NCBI GenBank assembly: GCA_021325515.1
Contig: JAJPHC010000050.1
Location: 44,786-108,785 of the forward strand
Length of the DNA stretch: 64,000 nt
DNA from: Acidobacteriota bacterium
GTDB lineage: Bacteria > Acidobacteriota > Thermoanaerobaculia > Gp7-AA8
Direction of reading: 5' to 3'
Positions 32,781-42,587 of this stretch are shown here, one piece after another. A model generated the notes under the pieces. That model was not told where the DNA came from and made no database searches. It saw nothing but the letters and a program-made list of their open reading frames with translations. A program made the translations under genes and the position numbers. Every line of letters begins with the position of its first letter. Position 1 is the first letter of the stretch.

Positions 32781-35417
32781 ATGAAAGAAGAACTCGCCAA
32801 ACGATACGAGCCGGCAGACATCGAACAGCGCCTCTATGCAACATGGGAGCGCGAGGGCTATTTCACGCCGGTCGCTGATCGCGAGCGTCCGCGCTTCTCG
32901 ATCGTCATCCCTCCGCCGAACGTCACGGGCCGCCTGCACATCGGCCACGCTCTGGTCAACACACTGCAGGACATCATCGTCCGCTGGAAGCGGATGAGCG
33001 GCTTCAACACGCTCTGGCTCCCCGGCACCGACCACGCCGGCATCGCCACGCAGATGGTCGTGGACCGCGACCTCCAGCGGCAGGGCATCAGCCGCTTCGA
33101 TCTCGGCCGCGAGAAGTTCGTCGAGAAGGTGTGGGAGTGGAAGGAGAAATACGGCGGCGAGATCATCGATCAGCTCAAGCGCCTCGGCGCCTCATGCGAC
33201 TGGACGCGCTCGCGCTTCACACTCGATGAAGGACTGTCGCACGCTGTGCGCACCGTCTTCGTCTCTCTCTACAACGACGGGCTGATCTATCGCGATCTGG
33301 CGATGGTGAACTGGTGCCCGCTCTGCCGCACCGCGATCTCCGACGTCGAAGTCGAATATCGCGACCGCAACGACAAGCTCTATCAGATCGACTATCCGAT
33401 CGCTGACTCCGATCGCCATGTCACCGTGGCGACGACGCGCCCGGAGACGATGCTGGGCGACACTGCGCTCGCCGTGCATTCCGATGATGAGCGCTACCGG
33501 GATCTCATCGGAAAAGAAGCCATCATCCCGGTCGCGAATCGCCGCATTCCCATCGTCGCCGATTCGATTCTCGTCGACATGGAGTTCGGCACCGGCGTCG
33601 TGAAAGTCACGCCGGCGCATGACAAGAACGATTACGAAGCCGGCCTGCGCAACAACCTCGCGCAACTGCAGGTCATCGACGAAACCGGAGCGATGACCGC
33701 CGCGGCGGGCGACGAGTTCAAAGGGCTCGATCGCTTCGAGGCGCGCAAGCGCGTCGTCGAACATCTGAAAGAGCAGAACGCGTTGCGCGAGGTCAAGGAC
33801 TACCAGCACGCCGTCGGCGTTCACGGCAAGTGCGACACGATCATCGAACCGATGATCTCGCGCCAGTGGTTCGTGAAGATCGAACCGCTCGCCCGCCCTG
33901 CAATCGACGCAGTGCGCGAAGGAACGATCCAGATCATTCCGCAGACGTGGGAAGCGACCTACTTCAACTGGATGGAGAACATCCACGACTGGACGATCTC
34001 CCGCCAGCTCTGGTGGGGCCATCGCATCCCGGCGTTCTACTGCGGAAATGGCCACATGACCGTTGCGGTCGATGATCCGCAGGCATGTCCGGAATGCGGA
34101 TCGACGGAGATCACGCAGGAAACCGACGTACTCGACACCTGGTTCTCCTCCGGACTCTGGCCCTTCTCCACGATGGGATGGCCGGAGAAGACGCCGGATC
34201 TCGAGACGTTCTACCCGACCGACGTTCTGATCACCGGCTTCGACATCCTCTTCTTCTGGGTGGCACGCATGATCATGTTCGGTCTGCGCTTCACCGGCTC
34301 GCGCCCGTTCGCACAGGTGTTCCTCAACGGCCTCGTGCGCGATGAGCACGGACAGAAGATGTCGAAGACGAAGGGCAACGTCATCGATCCGATGGACGTC
34401 ATCGACGAGTACGGAGCGGACGCGCTCCGCTTCACGCTCGCGATCTTCGCGACCGGCCGCGACATCCCTCTCGCCCGCAAGCGCGTGGAAGGCTACGCCG
34501 CATTCGCGAACAAGATCTGGAATGCGTCGCGCTTCGCGATGATGTATCTCGACACCGATCTCAAGTCCGGCGGCAACATCCAACGCGATGACCTCGGCAC
34601 GGTGGAGCGCTGGATCCTCTCGCGCCTCAACGAGACGACGCGCGAAGTGAACCGCTACCTGTCGGCCTTCCGCTTCGACGAAGCCTCGCACGCGATCTAC
34701 AAGTTCTTCTGGCACGAGTTCTGTGACTGGTACATCGAGATGGTCAAGCCGGTGCTCATGAGCAAGCACGGCTCCGACGACGATCGGCGAAAAGCGAAGC
34801 GCGTCATCCTCGAAGTTCTCGACCGCTCGCTGCGGCTCCTCCATCCCTTCATGCCGTTCATCACCGAAGAAATCTGGCTCAAGCTGGGCGGCGTCGAGCC
34901 TTCGATCATGGTCGCGCCTTACCCGGTCGCGGAAGAAGTGCTCGAAGACCGCGAAGCGGAGCGGATGATCGACGCGATCACGGCGATGATCACGACGGTG
35001 CGCAACGTGCGCGTCGAGCGCGGCTTCACGCCGAAGGATCGCTTCAAGCTCTACATCGACGCCACCACGCCGCGCGATGCGTCGCTGTTCCGCGATTACT
35101 CCTATCTCCTCATCGAGCTCGCCCGGCTCAATGAAGTCGTCGTCGGCGCGGCGATTCCCGAAGGCGCACATCACGATGTCGTGTCGGGCTTCGCGATCGG
35201 AATCGAATTCCCGGAGAAGGAAGTCAGCAAAGAGCAGCTCGAGAAGGTGCAGCGCGACATCGAAAAGTCGAAGAAGGAGCTGGCCGGACTCGATGCGAAG
35301 CTGGTGAACGAGCAGTTCCTGCAGAACGCACCGCCGCAGATCGTGGAAGGGGCGCGCGCACGGCAGACGGAACTTCGCGAGCGCATCGCGAAGCTCGAGA
35401 AGAATCAACAGCCATGA
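32781..35417 (+). CDS. valS: Valyl-tRNA synthetase
   Basis: This 878-aa class I synthetase charges tRNA-Val. It has the HIGH motif at 53-56 (GRLHIGHALVNT), KMSKT at 526-530 (KMSKS in most species), the editing domain in between (TTRPETMLGDTALAVH), a long helical anticodon domain and the C-terminal coiled coil (EVSKEQLEKVQRDIEKSKKE) diagnostic of ValRS. Length is normal. It heads a tight operon: its stop overlaps the birA start as ATGA. Confidence 0.97.
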   Translation: MKEELAKRYEPADIEQRLYATWEREGYFTPVADRERPRFSIVIPPPNVTGRLHIGHALVNTLQDIIVRWKRMSGFNTLWLPGTDHAGIATQMVVDRDLQRQGISRFDLGREKFVEKVWEWKEKYGGEIIDQLKRLGASCDWTRSRFTLDEGLSHAVRTVFVSLYNDGLIYRDLAMVNWCPLCRTAISDVEVEYRDRNDKLYQIDYPIADSDRHVTVATTRPETMLGDTALAVHSDDERYRDLIGKEAIIPVANRRIPIVADSILVDMEFGTGVVKVTPAHDKNDYEAGLRNNLAQLQVIDETGAMTAAAGDEFKGLDRFEARKRVVEHLKEQNALREVKDYQHAVGVHGKCDTIIEPMISRQWFVKIEPLARPAIDAVREGTIQIIPQTWEATYFNWMENIHDWTISRQLWWGHRIPAFYCGNGHMTVAVDDPQACPECGSTEITQETDVLDTWFSSGLWPFSTMGWPEKTPDLETFYPTDVLITGFDILFFWVARMIMFGLRFTGSRPFAQVFLNGLVRDEHGQKMSKTKGNVIDPMDVIDEYGADALRFTLAIFATGRDIPLARKRVEGYAAFANKIWNASRFAMMYLDTDLKSGGNIQRDDLGTVERWILSRLNETTREVNRYLSAFRFDEASHAIYKFFWHEFCDWYIEMVKPVLMSKHGSDDDRRKAKRVILEVLDRSLRLLHPFMPFITEEIWLKLGGVEPSIMVAPYPVAEEVLEDREAERMIDAITAMITTVRNVRVERGFTPKDRFKLYIDATTPRDASLFRDYSYLLIELARLNEVVVGAAIPEGAHHDVVSGFAIGIEFPEKEVSKEQLEKVQRDIEKSKKELAGLDAKLVNEQFLQNAPPQIVEGARARQTELRERIAKLEKNQQP

Positions 35418-36184
35418 TGAACATCGACACTCAGACGATCGTCCCCAGGCTGCAGGTCATCGAGTCGCTGGCGTTCGTTCCCCGTGTCGCGTCGACCAAT
35501 CTCATCGCCCGCCGCATCGTCGGCGAGTGCATCAACAACGATCTCTCGCTGCCGCAGGCGATGATCATCGCCGGCGAGCAATTCGCCGGCCGCGGACGCA
35601 ATGACCGCCGCTGGTCCTCCCCCGCCGGCAAGGGGATCTACGCGACCACGATGCTCACACGTCCGACCGCGCAGCTTCCGCTGGTGCCGCTGGCGATGGC
35701 CACGATCGTGGCCGGCTATCTGCGCGACGTCTTCTCCATCGACGCGCGCATCAAGTGGCCGAACGACATTCTCGCGGATGGCCGCAAGATCGCCGGCATT
35801 CTGATCGAGGCGCGTATTCAGGAAGAGCGCGCTTACGTTCTCGTCGGCATCGGCATCAACGTCGAGCCGGTGAAGGACGACATCCGGCCGAACGCGGTGG
35901 CCATCTCCGAGGTGTCGCATCGCGCCTTCACCGGGATCGAGGATGCGACGGTGGCGTTCATCGAGCACATCGACGCGCAGCTCGCGCATCCGTTCGATCA
36001 CGATCGCGTGATCGCCGAATGGCGGCGCCTCGCCATCCACAAGCCCGGCGATCGCATCACCTGTGTCATCGGCGAGCGCACCGTGAACGGGACCTGGGCC
36101 GGCATCGACGAGCAGGGCCGCGCGTTGCTGCGCGATGGTGCGGAAACGATCGCGGTCAGTGCGGGCGAGTTGATCCTGGTGTAA
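35414..36184 (+). CDS. birA: Biotin--[acetyl-CoA-carboxylase] ligase
   Basis: This 256-aa enzyme attaches biotin to carboxylase carrier proteins. The adenylate-binding GRGRNDRRW (59-67), KWPNDIL (114-120) with GRKIAGILIEA, and VGIGINV are intact. It lacks the N-terminal helix-turn-helix of E. coli BirA, so it is a ligase without the repressor function. It overlaps valS by 4 nt (ATGA). A biotin transporter subunit gene, bioY, lies about 6.4 kb downstream. Confidence 0.95.
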   Translation: MMNIDTQTIVPRLQVIESLAFVPRVASTNLIARRIVGECINNDLSLPQAMIIAGEQFAGRGRNDRRWSSPAGKGIYATTMLTRPTAQLPLVPLAMATIVAGYLRDVFSIDARIKWPNDILADGRKIAGILIEARIQEERAYVLVGIGINVEPVKDDIRPNAVAISEVSHRAFTGIEDATVAFIEHIDAQLAHPFDHDRVIAEWRRLAIHKPGDRITCVIGERTVNGTWAGIDEQGRALLRDGAETIAVSAGELILV

Positions 36185-36227
36185 GCGGAGCGATCGTCCG
36201 CGCTCCTGCTGATACCATCGCATCCTG

Positions 36228-37007
36228 ATGCCGTCCAACGTCCTCGTCATCGATGCCGGCAACACGAACATCGTCCTTGGGCTCTATGAGGGCGACCAGC
36301 TCGCAAGCTCATGGCGCCTCGCCACTGCGCGCGAGCGCACTGCCGATGAATACGGCATCCTCGCCCGTCAACTCCTCGGCAACGTCGCGATCGAAGGAGT
36401 GATGGTTGCGTCCGTCGTTCCGCCGATCAACAGCGTGATCGCGGCGATGGTGCAGAAGTTCTTCGCCGTCGAGCCGATGTTCGTCGAGCCCGGCGTGAAG
36501 ACCGGCATCGCGATTCAGGTCGACAACCCGCTCGAGGTCGGCGCCGATCGCATCGTCAACTGCGTGGCCGCACATGAGACCTACGGCGGCCCCGCCGTGA
36601 TCGTCGACTTCGGCACCGCGACGACATTCGACGTCGTGACGGCCGACGCAAAATACATCGGCGGCGTCATTGCGCCCGGCCTCACGATTTCTGCCGAGGC
36701 GCTGTTCGCGCGCGCGGCGAGACTGCCGCGCGTGGACATCAAGCGCCCGCCGCACGTCATCGGCACGAACACCGTCGTCAACATGCAGTCGGGCATCTTC
36801 TTCGGCTACCTCGGGCTCGTCGACGGCATTCTCGGACGGATGCGCGGCGAGATCGAAGGGCTGAAGACGATCATCGCGACCGGCGGCCTCGCGGCGCAGA
36901 TCGCGGCCGAGAGCGAGCATATCCAGCACGTCGACGAGACACTGACACTGCGCGGCCTGAAGATCATTTACGATCGCAATCGCGTGAAAGGGAGAGGACG
37001 GAAGTGA
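36228..37007 (+). CDS. coaX: Type III pantothenate kinase
   Basis: This 259-aa enzyme carries out the first step of coenzyme A synthesis. The phosphate-binding DAGNTNIVLG (9-18), the GADRIVNCVAAHE region and VDFGTATTFDVV identify the ASKHA-type CoaX rather than CoaA. It follows birA by 43 bp; a weak TACCAT box 9 nt upstream could give a secondary start. Its stop overlaps the ggt start (TGATG). The birA-coaX pairing is common in bacteria. Confidence 0.95.
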   Translation: MPSNVLVIDAGNTNIVLGLYEGDQLASSWRLATARERTADEYGILARQLLGNVAIEGVMVASVVPPINSVIAAMVQKFFAVEPMFVEPGVKTGIAIQVDNPLEVGADRIVNCVAAHETYGGPAVIVDFGTATTFDVVTADAKYIGGVIAPGLTISAEALFARAARLPRVDIKRPPHVIGTNTVVNMQSGIFFGYLGLVDGILGRMRGEIEGLKTIIATGGLAAQIAAESEHIQHVDETLTLRGLKIIYDRNRVKGRGRK

Positions 37008-38689
37008 TGAAGAAGGCCGCAGCTCTTTGCATCTTGCAATTTGCAATTTGCATCTCGATTCACGCCGGCTCGACCGCACAGGCGACACACGCCGCGCTCT
37101 CCACCGTCAACCCCGCCGCGACGCAGGTCGGCCTCGCCGTTCTGAAGAAGGGCGGCAATGCGATCGATGCGGCGGTTGCCGTCTCCTTCGCGCTCGCCGT
37201 GACGCATCCGCAGGCGGGGAACATCGGCGGCGGCGGCTTTCTCGTCTACTACGAAGCGAAGACGAAGAGCGTATGGACGCTCGACTTTCGCGAGGTCGCG
37301 CCGGGCGCTGCAAAGCGCGAGATGTTCGTGCAGGCCGACGGCAATCCGAGCAAGGCTTCGCAGATCGGGCCGCTCGCCGGCGGCGTGCCGGGCAGCGTGG
37401 CCGGACTCGAGATCATGCACGACAGGTTCGGCACGCGCTCGTGGCGCGAGCTGATCGACCCCGCCGTACAGCTCGCGCGCGGCGGCTACACCGTCGACCC
37501 GGAGCTCGCCGACGACCTCGCGACCGAAAAGAAGGAACGCGGCATCGATCAGTTTCCGAGCACCGCCGCGATCTTCTATCCGAACGGGCAGCCGCTTCCT
37601 GCCGGCGCGAAGCTCGTGCAGCCCGACCTCGCCACGACACTCGATCGCGTGGCCGCCCTCGGCGCGCACGAGTTCTACGAAGGCGAGACCGCGAAGCGCT
37701 TCGTCGAATCGATCCGCAATGCCGGCGGCATCCTCGGCTACCGCGATCTCCGCGAGTACAAGCCGGTATGGCGCGCGCCGATCGCGATCAAGTTCAACGA
37801 GTACGAGCTCTTCACGATGGCGCCCCCATCCGCAGGCGGCCTCCTGATCGGCGAAGCGCTCAACATCCTTTCCGGCTACGACCTCGCCGCCTACGGCTTT
37901 CAGACTCCGAAGGCGATCCATCTCGAGATCGAAGCCGAGCGCCGCGCCTACATCGATCGCAACAAGTACCTCGGCGATCCGGCCTCCACGCGGATTCCGT
38001 ATCGCGAGCTGCTGTCGGACGAGCGCGCGAAGGCCTGGCGCGCCACCATCAAAGTCAACGCTGTAACACCGACGATCACGCTGGCGGAACCGGGCAGCGC
38101 CGTCGCCGAGTCTAACCATACGACGCACTTCTCGATCGTCGATGCGCAGGGAAACATCGTCTCGATGACGACGACGCTCAACGACAACTTCGGCAGCGGC
38201 TACGTCGTCCCCGGTTGCGGCTTCTTCCTCAACGACGAAATGGACGACTTCACGACGGCACCCGGCAAACCGAATCTCTACGGCCTCGTGCAGGGCGCCG
38301 CGAATGCGATCGAGCCCGGCAAACGGATGGCGTCATCGATGTCGCCGACGATCGTGCTGAAGAACGGCAAGCCCTTCATGGCGCTCGGCACGCGCGGCGG
38401 CGCAACGATCCCGACGTCGGTGCTGCAGGTCTTCCTGAACGTCGCCGTGTACGGAAAATCTCTTTATGACGCGGTCGCCGCGCCGCGCTGGCATCATCAG
38501 GGGCTGCCGGAAGAAGTCTTCTTCGAGCGCGGAATGGCGCCGAAGGAAACGCTCAACGCGCTGCTGGCGATGGGCCACGGGATCAAGGAACGCGATCCGA
38601 TCGGCGACATCCACGCGATTCAAATCAACAACGGAAAGATCGTCGCCGTCGCCGATCCCCGGCACAGCGGCGCCGCAGGTGGCTACTGA
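37007..38689 (+). CDS. ggt: Gamma-glutamyltransferase
   Basis: This 560-aa Ntn hydrolase cleaves or transfers gamma-glutamyl groups, for example from glutathione, in the periplasm. A signal peptide (MKKAAALCILQFAICISIHAG) is present. The precursor should self-cleave before Thr372 in SNHTTHFSIVD, giving two subunits; NIGGGGF, DFREVAP and SSMSPTI are further family motifs. The ATG at 37007 overlaps the coaX stop by one base (TGATG); a GTG one codon earlier is the alternative. A scavenging enzyme inside a housekeeping operon is slightly unusual. Confidence 0.95.
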   Translation: MKKAAALCILQFAICISIHAGSTAQATHAALSTVNPAATQVGLAVLKKGGNAIDAAVAVSFALAVTHPQAGNIGGGGFLVYYEAKTKSVWTLDFREVAPGAAKREMFVQADGNPSKASQIGPLAGGVPGSVAGLEIMHDRFGTRSWRELIDPAVQLARGGYTVDPELADDLATEKKERGIDQFPSTAAIFYPNGQPLPAGAKLVQPDLATTLDRVAALGAHEFYEGETAKRFVESIRNAGGILGYRDLREYKPVWRAPIAIKFNEYELFTMAPPSAGGLLIGEALNILSGYDLAAYGFQTPKAIHLEIEAERRAYIDRNKYLGDPASTRIPYRELLSDERAKAWRATIKVNAVTPTITLAEPGSAVAESNHTTHFSIVDAQGNIVSMTTTLNDNFGSGYVVPGCGFFLNDEMDDFTTAPGKPNLYGLVQGAANAIEPGKRMASSMSPTIVLKNGKPFMALGTRGGATIPTSVLQVFLNVAVYGKSLYDAVAAPRWHHQGLPEEVFFERGMAPKETLNALLAMGHGIKERDPIGDIHAIQINNGKIVAVADPRHSGAAGGY

Positions 38690-39360
38690 TGTCGGCACAA
38701 GCGATGAAGATCGAAGCGGCGCGCGTGGCACTCGGCGAGGTGCGCGCCGGAATGAAGCTCGGCCTCGGCACCGGATCGACCTCCGTCGAGTTCGTGAAGC
38801 TGCTCGCCGCATCGCCCCATGCACGCGAGGTGCGCTGCACGTGCACGTCGGAGTCGACGGAATCGCTGGCGCGCTCCCTCGGGCTCACGCTGGTGCCGCT
38901 GAATGAGCTCGCGCCGCTCGATCTCGCGGTGGACGGCGCGGACGAAATCGATCCGCAGCTTCGTCTGATCAAGGGACGCGGCGGCGCGCTGCTCCGCGAG
39001 AAGATCGTCGAACAGCAGGCGGAGCGTTTCATCGTGATCGCCGACGACTCGAAGCTCGTCGATCAACTCGGCAGAGGACCTCTGCCTGTCGAAGTCACGC
39101 CGTTCGCGCTCGAGGTCCTCATGAAGCGCTTTGCGAAAATGCGGCTGCATCCCGAGTTGCGCATGGCAGGCGATTCCGTCCGGATCACGGATGAGGGCCA
39201 CCGCATCATCGACGTGCGCGTGCCGTGGGGCAACGACATCGCGACGATCGTCGAAAAGATTCGCGAATGCGCAGGCGTCGTCGAAACCGGATTCTTCCCG
39301 ACCGAAGCGACCGAGGCGATCATCGCGGGAGACAACGGAATCGAGCGCCTGCGGCGGTAG
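38689..39360 (+). CDS. rpiA: Ribose-5-phosphate isomerase A
   Basis: This 223-aa enzyme interconverts ribose-5-phosphate and ribulose-5-phosphate. It has the phosphate-binding GLGTGSTSVEFV, the catalytic Asp region DLAVDGADEIDP, KGRGGALLREKIV and VPWGNDIATIV. It starts in TGATG overlap with ggt and ends the valS operon two bases before a long perfect palindrome. Length is standard. Confidence 0.96.
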   Translation: MSAQAMKIEAARVALGEVRAGMKLGLGTGSTSVEFVKLLAASPHAREVRCTCTSESTESLARSLGLTLVPLNELAPLDLAVDGADEIDPQLRLIKGRGGALLREKIVEQQAERFIVIADDSKLVDQLGRGPLPVEVTPFALEVLMKRFAKMRLHPELRMAGDSVRITDEGHRIIDVRVPWGNDIATIVEKIRECAGVVETGFFPTEATEAIIAGDNGIERLRR

Positions 39361-39361
39361 T

Positions 39362-39432
39362 GTGTAGGACAGGCGCCCTCGCCTGTCAGCCCTCGAGCCA
39401 TGAAAGGACAGGCGAGGGCGCCTGTCCTACAC
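39362..39432. repeat. Perfect nested palindrome, GGACAGGCG family
   Basis: Two identical inverted 26-nt arms (39362-39387 and 39407-39432) flank a 19-nt loop. Each arm contains an inner hairpin GACAGGCG-CCCT-CGCCTGTC, and the outer ends read GTGTAGGAC/GTCCTACAC. It occupies the convergent gap after rpiA, and the stop codon of the lipoprotein gene (39427-39429) lies within the right arm. It likely acts as a bidirectional terminator. Confidence 0.93.
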
Positions 39433-40026
39433 CCTTCCCTTCTTCACCATCACGTCGAAGTGCCAGTCGTGATCCTTCCAGTAGAACGACACATTCGACG
39501 CAAACGGCGAGTTGAGCGGCTTGTCGATCTTCGTCGTGAACAACTCGTACATCGGCGTCGGCCGCTCGTAGTGCCAGATGAGCTTCGCGTGTCCGACGGT
39601 CGGTTCCGTCGGATGCCGTTCGAAGTCGCGGATGCCGTCGTATTTCTTGAAGCAGATGGTGGCGCGGAAGCATGGACCGCGCATGCTCGGCGCGGTGCCG
39701 AGGAGTCGGAAACCGGCGGGGGTCACTTTGCCGGTGAACGACGTGACGCCGTCCGCGGTCTGTGACTCGGTCACCGTCAGATATCCGGCCCGCTCGAGAT
39801 TGCGCAACGTTTCCAGCGCCTTCGTGTCGTAGTCGTCCTGAGGCGACTTCGGACTCCACCAGACGCGCTGCGGCACTTCCGCATACACCGGCTCGTTCGC
39901 GAACTCGTAATCGCGGAGGATGCTCTCGGCCTTTTGAGCCGTGAGCGGCTCCGGTTTCGCGCAAGCGAGCGCGAGAAAAACCGCTATGAGGAACGTCAGA
40001 TTTGCTTGACTCGACTGCCGCCGCAT
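39427..40026 (-). CDS. Predicted lipoprotein of unknown function
   Basis: This 199-aa protein has a lipobox LALAC at about residues 18-22 after FLIAVF, then a globular domain rich in aromatic residues (PQRVWWSPKSPQDDYDTKAL, HAKLIWHYERPTPMYELF, VSFYWKDHDWHFDV). No family is recognised. The ATG at 40026 is preceded by GGGAG on the minus strand. It is divergent from the MMPL gene with 17 bp between the starts and ends inside the palindrome. Confidence 0.78.
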   Translation of the reverse strand: MRRQSSQANLTFLIAVFLALACAKPEPLTAQKAESILRDYEFANEPVYAEVPQRVWWSPKSPQDDYDTKALETLRNLERAGYLTVTESQTADGVTSFTGKVTPAGFRLLGTAPSMRGPCFRATICFKKYDGIRDFERHPTEPTVGHAKLIWHYERPTPMYELFTTKIDKPLNSPFASNVSFYWKDHDWHFDVMVKKGRV

Positions 40027-40043
40027 GTTAACTCCCGCTTCCC

Positions 40044-42587
40044 TTGACTGCTCGACTCCTGGACGCACTCGCGCGCCTCTGTCTCCGTCACAGCAAACGG
40101 ATCGCCATCATCGCCCTGGCGGTGGCGCTGCTCGCCGCCTGGGGAGCGAGCCGCCTTTCGTTCGATCCCGATCTTCTGAACCTCATCCCGCAGAAGAACA
40201 AACAGGTCAACGACTTTCGAAAGGCGCTGACCGACCTCGGCACGATCGACTATCACATCGTCGTGCTCGACATGCCGAAGGGCCATGACGTTCACGAATA
40301 CGATTCGCTGATCGACGCGATCGCGGAAGGGTACCGCACGAACCCCCGCATCGCCGACGTCTCCTACAAGATCCCGAACCCTCTCGACTTCGTGGAAGAC
40401 GTCCTTCCGCGCGCGCTGCTGTTTCTCACGCCGGAAGAGCTGAAGAGCGTCGAGGCGAAGCTGTCCGACGAAGGGATCCGCGAATCCGTCGCGCGCAATC
40501 ACGCGATCCTGCAGACGCCGCAGGCCTTCGCGATGAAGACGCTCGTGCAGTACGACCCGTTCAATCTGCTGCCCATCTACCTCAACAAGTTCAAGCTGTC
40601 GGGCGGCGGCTTCAAGATGGATGCGTCGAGCGGCTACTACCTTTCCGCGGATCATTCGACGCTGCTGATTCTCACGAAGCCGAAGCGCCCGGCCCAGGAT
40701 GTGCCGTTCGGCAAGGCGCTGCTGCAGGAAGGGGCGCTGATCGAGGCGACTGCGCTGAAGAATTTTCAGAAGAGCGTGCCGGGATCGACGCCGCTGCCGC
40801 ACATCGCGCACACCGGCGGCTACGAGATCGCGAACGGCGACGCCGATCTGATCCGCTACGACGTGATCGTCAACATCATCGGATCGGTGATCGGCGTCCT
40901 CGCACTGTTCCTCTACGCGTTCCGCCGCGGCGCATCGCTCTTCTACGCCGGTGCGCCGCTTGCCCTCGGTCTGCTCCTCACGTTCGGAATGGCCGGCGTG
41001 ATCTATGGCCAGCTCTCCTCGGCCAGCGCCGGATTCGCTGCGCTGCTCGCCGGACTCGGCATCGACTTCATCACCGTGCTCTACGGCCGTTACGTCGACG
41101 AGCGCAATCGGGGCGAGTCGATGCAGCACGCCGTCATCACCACGATCCGCACGACGATGCCCGGCGTCTTCATCGCCGCGATCACTACCGCCGGAACGTT
41201 CTTCGCGTTCCTGGCGACCGATTTCCGCGGCATGACGCAGCTCGGCCTGCTCACCGGCATCGGCATCCTGATGTTTCTGCTCTGCGTGATGTTCCTGCTG
41301 CCGGCGCTGATCGTGCTGAGCGAACGGCGCGATCGCGCGAAGGCCCCGAAGCTCTATCTCCACTCATTCGGCGCGGGCCGCATCATCGATGCGTCGGTGG
41401 CGCGGCCGAAGGCGACGATCATCGGCTGGGTGATCTTCATCGCGATCTGCGGCGCGCTCTCGACGCGTCTCCGTTTCAGCGACAACATCCAGGATCTCCG
41501 CGCGAAGGGAAATCCGGGCGTCGTCACGCAGGCGCGCATCACCGAAAAATTCGGCCAGTCATTCGACTTCATGATGTGGGTGGTCGAAGGAAAGTCGCTC
41601 GACCAAGTGCTCGAGCGCACGAGCTCGGCGACTCATGATCTCTCCACGCTCGTCGACGATCAGACGATCGCTTCCTACCAGTCGATCTCGACATTCCTGC
41701 CGCCGCGCGACCAGCAGCTCGCAACGATTGCCGCGCTGCAGCGCGGGGCCGGCGACAAGTTCAACCCGAAGCGCGTCCACGACACGTTCTACACGGCATT
41801 GAAAGCGAATGGCTTCCGCACGGAGGCCTACGACAGCTACATGCCGCTGTTCGAACAGGCGCTCCAGCCGAAGGAACCGGTCACGCTGACGAACCTCGGC
41901 AATCCCGAGCTGCTGAAGCTCACCGAGCGTTTCGTGAAAAAGCTCCCGAACGGAAACTGGATCTCCGTGATCTATTTCTATCCGACGGGCGGAAAGTGGC
42001 CGCGCGAAGTCCCGCCGCGGCTGCTCGATGTCGCGGCGAAACATCCCAACGACATCGTCACCGGTGTGAACCTCGTCAGCGGCACGCTGCGGCGCATCGT
42101 CCGCAACGATGCGAAGAACGCGACGATCATCGGCTTCATCGCCGTCGCCGTGCTGATGTTCAGCAGCTTCCGCACGCTGAAGATGACGGCGCTGACGTTC
42201 GTGCCGTTCGTCGCGGGTGCGGCGGGCATGCTGGGACTCATGGCGCTCTTCAATCTCGAGTTCAACTTCATGAACATCTTCGTGGGGCTGATGATCATCG
42301 GCGTGGCGACGGACTACGCGGTGTACATGCTGCAGCGCTACGTGGAGAACCCGAAGACGTTCCACAAGTCCGCGCATGAGACCGGCAAGGCGATTCTGAT
42401 GGCGGCGCTGACTGCGATCGTTGGTTACGGATCGTTTGCGTTCTCGCACTACCCGGGGCTGCGATCGATCGGCTATGCTTCATTTTTCGGCATCGGCCTG
42501 AGCGGCATCGCCGCCATCACGCTGCTGCCGGCGATACTCGTGCTGGGGGAAGGCAATGGAAACGACGATTCCACAGGTAGTTCTTGA
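40044..42587 (+). CDS. MMPL/RND-family exporter (HpnN-like)
   Basis: This 847-aa inner-membrane protein has the two-repeat RND layout: TM1 (IAIIALAVALLAAWGASRL), a large periplasmic domain (about 40-270), five helices (AALLAGLGIDFITVLYGRYVD inside), then a second TM, periplasmic domain and five helices with GLMIIGVATDYAVYMLQRY. The Asp residues in helices 4 and 10 fit proton coupling. The family exports lipids such as hopanoids or glycolipids; the cargo is unknown here. Only a TTG (40044) is available as start, without a ribosome binding site; TTGACT at 40006 may be its -35 box. Confidence 0.88.
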   Translation: MTARLLDALARLCLRHSKRIAIIALAVALLAAWGASRLSFDPDLLNLIPQKNKQVNDFRKALTDLGTIDYHIVVLDMPKGHDVHEYDSLIDAIAEGYRTNPRIADVSYKIPNPLDFVEDVLPRALLFLTPEELKSVEAKLSDEGIRESVARNHAILQTPQAFAMKTLVQYDPFNLLPIYLNKFKLSGGGFKMDASSGYYLSADHSTLLILTKPKRPAQDVPFGKALLQEGALIEATALKNFQKSVPGSTPLPHIAHTGGYEIANGDADLIRYDVIVNIIGSVIGVLALFLYAFRRGASLFYAGAPLALGLLLTFGMAGVIYGQLSSASAGFAALLAGLGIDFITVLYGRYVDERNRGESMQHAVITTIRTTMPGVFIAAITTAGTFFAFLATDFRGMTQLGLLTGIGILMFLLCVMFLLPALIVLSERRDRAKAPKLYLHSFGAGRIIDASVARPKATIIGWVIFIAICGALSTRLRFSDNIQDLRAKGNPGVVTQARITEKFGQSFDFMMWVVEGKSLDQVLERTSSATHDLSTLVDDQTIASYQSISTFLPPRDQQLATIAALQRGAGDKFNPKRVHDTFYTALKANGFRTEAYDSYMPLFEQALQPKEPVTLTNLGNPELLKLTERFVKKLPNGNWISVIYFYPTGGKWPREVPPRLLDVAAKHPNDIVTGVNLVSGTLRRIVRNDAKNATIIGFIAVAVLMFSSFRTLKMTALTFVPFVAGAAGMLGLMALFNLEFNFMNIFVGLMIIGVATDYAVYMLQRYVENPKTFHKSAHETGKAILMAALTAIVGYGSFAFSHYPGLRSIGYASFFGIGLSGIAAITLLPAILVLGEGNGNDDSTGSS

